64,000 nt of DNA from Rubrivivax sp. (GTDB lineage Bacteria > Pseudomonadota > Gammaproteobacteria > Burkholderiales > Burkholderiaceae). The stretch covers positions 1 to 64,000 of the forward strand of contig JAEUOZ010000075.1 in the NCBI GenBank assembly GCA_016790225.1. The letters run 5' to 3'. The notes under the pieces are model-generated. The model made no database searches and had not been told where the DNA came from. It saw only the letters and a list, made by a program, of their open reading frames with translations. The position numbers and the translations under genes are program-made. Positions 61,727 to 64,000 of this stretch are shown here, piece after piece (within the stretch, counting starts at the first letter, position 1; every line of letters begins with the position of its first letter).

Positions 61727-62656
61727 TCAGACGCGATCGATGATCTTTTCGCCGAACAGGCCCTGCGGGCGCACGAGCAGGACGAACAGCACCAGCACGT
61801 AGCCGAACCAGATCTCGATGCCGCCCCCGATCTGCGAGCCGATGTAGACCTCGGAGAGCTTCTCGCCGACGCCGATGATCAGGCCGCCGATGATGGCGCC
61901 GGGCACGCTGGTCAGGCCACCCAGGATCACCACCGGCAGCGCCTTCAGCGCCACCAGCGACAGCGAGAACTGCACCCCGAGCTTGCTGCCCCAGATGATG
62001 CCGGCCACCAGCGCGGTGAAGCCGGCGACGCTCCACACGATGACCCAGACGCGGTTGAGCGGGATGCCGATGCTCTGCGCCGCCTGGTGGTCGTCGGCCA
62101 CGGCACGCAGCGCGCGGCCGGTGCCGGTGTACTGGAAGAACAGGGTCAGCAGCAGCACCATCGCGGCGGCGATGACGGCGGCGTAGAGGTCTTCCTTGTT
62201 GACGAGCACGCCGCCGGGGAACACCGACTCCATCAGGAAGATCGGGTCCTTGGGCAGGCCGACGTCGATCTTGTAGATGTCGCTGCCGAAGAGCGTCTGC
62301 CCGAAACCGTCCATGAAGTACGTGATGCCGAGCGTCGCCATCAGCAGCGTGATGCCCTCCTGGTTGACGAGGCGGCCGAGCACGAGCTTCTCGATCAGCC
62401 AGGCCACCGCCACCATCAGCAGCAGCGCACCGGCGAACGCGAGCACGTTCGCCAGCACCTTGCTCTCGAAGCCGAAGAGGCCCGGCGCCCACTCCGAGAA
62501 ACGCGCCATTGCCAGCGCCGCGAACAGCACCATCGCGCCCTGCGCGAAGTTGAACACGCCGCTCGCCTTGAAGATGAGCACGAAGCCGAGCGCCACCAGA
62601 CCGTAGAGCATGCCGCTCATGAGGCCGCCGATCAGTGCTTCGAGGAAGAACCCCAT
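61727..62656 (-). CDS. livH: ABC transporter permease LivH
   Basis: 309 residues from the ATG at 62656. It starts MGFFLEALIGGLMSGMLYGL, contains the EAA-like RALRAVADDHQAAQSIGI loop and the conserved GGLTSVPGAIIGGLIIGVGE, and has about eight helices. Partner of LivM, 30 bases away. Confidence 0.93.
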   Translation of the reverse strand: MGFFLEALIGGLMSGMLYGLVALGFVLIFKASGVFNFAQGAMVLFAALAMARFSEWAPGLFGFESKVLANVLAFAGALLLMVAVAWLIEKLVLGRLVNQEGITLLMATLGITYFMDGFGQTLFGSDIYKIDVGLPKDPIFLMESVFPGGVLVNKEDLYAAVIAAAMVLLLTLFFQYTGTGRALRAVADDHQAAQSIGIPLNRVWVIVWSVAGFTALVAGIIWGSKLGVQFSLSLVALKALPVVILGGLTSVPGAIIGGLIIGVGEKLSEVYIGSQIGGGIEIWFGYVLVLFVLLVRPQGLFGEKIIDRV

Positions 62657-62668
62657 GGTGATGCTCGC

Positions 62669-63508
62669 TCAGTGGCTCGTGCCGAGGTAGGCACTGATGA
62701 CCTCGGGGTTGGCGCGCACCTCCATGGGCGTGCCGTCGCCGATCTTCTTGCCGTAGTCGAGCACCACCACTCGGTCGGAGATGTCCATGACCACGCCCAT
62801 GTCGTGCTCGATGAGCACGATGGTGGTGCCGTACTCGTCGTTCACGTCGAGGATGAAGCGGCTCATGTCCTGCTTCTCCTCGACGTTCATGCCGGCCATC
62901 GGCTCGTCCAGCAGCAGCACCTGCGGCTGCATGGCGAGCGCCCGGCCGAGGTCGACGCGCTTCTGCAGGCCGTAGGGCAGGCGCCCGACCGGCGTCTTGC
63001 GGTAGGCCTGGATCTCGAGGAAGTCGATGATGCGCTCGACGAACTCGCGGTGTTCCGTCTCCTCGCGCTCGGCCGCCGAGGCCCAGGGGTTGCGCAGCAC
63101 CTGCTGGAAGATGTTGGTCTTCATCTTCAGGTTGCGCCCGCTCATGATGTTGTCGAGCACGCTCATGCCCTTGAACAGCGCCAGGTTCTGGAAGGTGCGC
63201 GCGATGCCCATCTCGGCCACTTCGCGCGAGTTCATGTGGTCGAACGTGCGGCCGCGGAAGGTGATGCGCCCTTCCTGCGGCGAGTAGACGCCGTTGATGC
63301 AGTTGAGCATGCTGCTCTTGCCGGCGCCGTTGGGGCCGATGATGGCCCGCACCTCGTGCTCGCGCACGTCGAAGCTGATGTCGGTGAGCGCCTTGACGCC
63401 GCCGAAGCGCAGCGAGATGTTCTTCACCTCGAGCACGACCTCGCCGACGCCGCGGCGCCCGCCGCCTTCGGCGGCGGCCCTCTCGAGGGGTTCGGACACC
63501 GCGTTCAT
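62669..63508 (-). CDS. livG: ABC transporter ATP-binding protein LivG
   Basis: 279 residues from the ATG at 63508. A variable N-terminus precedes SLRFGGVKALTDISFDV, Walker A GPNGAGKSSMLN, LPYGLQKRVDLGRALAM (a modified signature) and Walker B VLLLDEPMAGMN; the C-terminal dimerisation tail ends VRANPEVISAYLG. It overlaps the upstream synthetase gene by four bases. Confidence 0.92.
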   Translation of the reverse strand: MNAVSEPLERAAAEGGGRRGVGEVVLEVKNISLRFGGVKALTDISFDVREHEVRAIIGPNGAGKSSMLNCINGVYSPQEGRITFRGRTFDHMNSREVAEMGIARTFQNLALFKGMSVLDNIMSGRNLKMKTNIFQQVLRNPWASAAEREETEHREFVERIIDFLEIQAYRKTPVGRLPYGLQKRVDLGRALAMQPQVLLLDEPMAGMNVEEKQDMSRFILDVNDEYGTTIVLIEHDMGVVMDISDRVVVLDYGKKIGDGTPMEVRANPEVISAYLGTSH

Positions 63509-64000
63509 GCCGCCTTCCTCGTCACCGCCGGGAAGACCCGCGCGTCGATGATCTTCAGCGTCGCCGAGACGCTGCCGGTGCGGCCGTCCTCGAACTTCAC
63601 GGCCGTTTCGATGAACTGCTCGCCCTTGCCGCCGTACAGCGCGTCGACGAGCACCTGGTACTTGTCGCCGATGTAGCCGCGGCGCACCTTGCGCGTGCGC
63701 GTGAGCTCGCCGTCGTCGGCATCGAGCTCCTTGTGCAGCACGAGGAAGCGGCTGATCTGGCTGCCGGCGAGCATCTCGTCGGCGGCGAGGTCGGCGTTGA
63801 CCTTCTCGACGCACTCCTTCACCAGGTCGAGCACTTCCTTCTTGCCCGCCAGGTCGGTGTAGCCGGCGTACGGCAGGTTGCGGCGCTCGGCCCAGTTGCC
63901 CACCGCCTCCATGTCGATGTTGACGAAGGCGCACACCTTCTCGCGCTTGTCGCCGAAGGCCACCGCCTCCTTGATGAACGGGAAGAACTTGAGCTTGTTC
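63505..64000 (-). CDS. Long-chain acyl-CoA synthetase (COG1022 type), C-terminal part
   Basis: The minus-strand frame is open to the window edge (165 codons shown). It begins NKLKFFPFIKEAVAFGDKRE and contains ISRFLVLHKELDADDGELTR followed by TRKVRRGYIGDKYQ, the end of AMP-forming acyl-CoA synthetases with the C-terminal mobile domain. The N-terminal and AMP-binding parts lie outside the window. It is the first visible gene of the liv operon, so imported acids could be thioesterified at once. Confidence 0.85.
   Translation of the reverse strand, partial: NKLKFFPFIKEAVAFGDKREKVCAFVNIDMEAVGNWAERRNLPYAGYTDLAGKKEVLDLVKECVEKVNADLAADEMLAGSQISRFLVLHKELDADDGELTRTRKVRRGYIGDKYQVLVDALYGGKGEQFIETAVKFEDGRTGSVSATLKIIDARVFPAVTRKAA

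Noticed and set aside
60494..63676. 1060-codon open frame on the plus strand over the liv genes
   Set aside because: Very rich in Asp, Glu and His with no motif. It is the shadow of livM, livH and livG, whose motifs are clear on the other strand.

Overview
The window is a high-GC chromosomal segment from a betaproteobacterium, most likely order Burkholderiales. The basis is the set of ordinary single-copy genes (rplM-rpsI, a bactofilin, erpA, anmK, an M23 peptidase, tyrS, dtd), a Bug-family solute receptor, and a liv-type ABC operon carrying its own CoA ligases. Species cannot be named from the sequence alone. No rRNA, tRNA, CRISPR array, insertion sequence or phage gene was seen.

Layout. 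(1) 1-3.2 kb, housekeeping: partial GNAT acetyltransferase (-), then rplM, rpsI, a DUF6776-like membrane protein, a bactofilin and erpA (+). (2) 3.4-5.7 kb (-): a UDP-HexNAc 4-epimerase and a UDP-HexNAc 6-dehydrogenase, which together would supply UDP-GalNAcA. (3) 6.0-25.9 kb (+): a tightly overlapping operon with an NRPS (C-A-PCP-E-C-PCP), a PKS (KS-AT-ACP-aminotransferase), a second NRPS (C-A-PCP), a Sfp-type phosphopantetheinyl transferase, two alpha/beta hydrolases of the exosortase-A-associated type, a Wzx-like flippase and a YdcF-like membrane protein. (4) 26.1-48.6 kb (+): a Wzx/Wzy-type exopolysaccharide operon with an initiating sugar transferase, OPX export lipoprotein, chain-length protein, tyrosine autokinase, outer-membrane barrel protein, an ATPase fused to a degenerate 2-epimerase domain, four glycosyltransferases, two polysaccharide deacetylases, two asparagine-synthase-like proteins (one without the catalytic Cys), an O-antigen ligase/polymerase and a secreted propeller-like protein. 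A methyltransferase (-) closes the block. (5) 49.9-55.4 kb, housekeeping resumes: anmK and an M23 peptidase (-), then tyrS, a CDF metal transporter and dtd (+). (6) 55.5-64 kb (-): Bug receptor, PaaK-like CoA ligase, a small unknown protein, livF, livK, livM, livH, livG, and the C-terminal end of a long-chain acyl-CoA synthetase cut by the window edge.

How it may work together. Regions 2-4 look like one 46-kb cell-surface polymer locus. Sugar donors, glycosyltransferases, flippase, polymerase and export proteins would make an acidic amino-sugar polysaccharide. The deacetylases could expose amines, and the amidotransferase-like proteins could amidate uronic acid carboxyls. The NRPS-PKS line could make a short peptide/polyketide containing D-Thr and a beta-amino extension. 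It has no thioesterase domain and sits beside the flippase and hydrolases, so the working hypothesis is a peptide- or lipopeptide-decorated exopolysaccharide. Many genes match the XrtA/PEP-CTERM type of exopolysaccharide locus, yet no exosortase or PEP-CTERM protein is present here.
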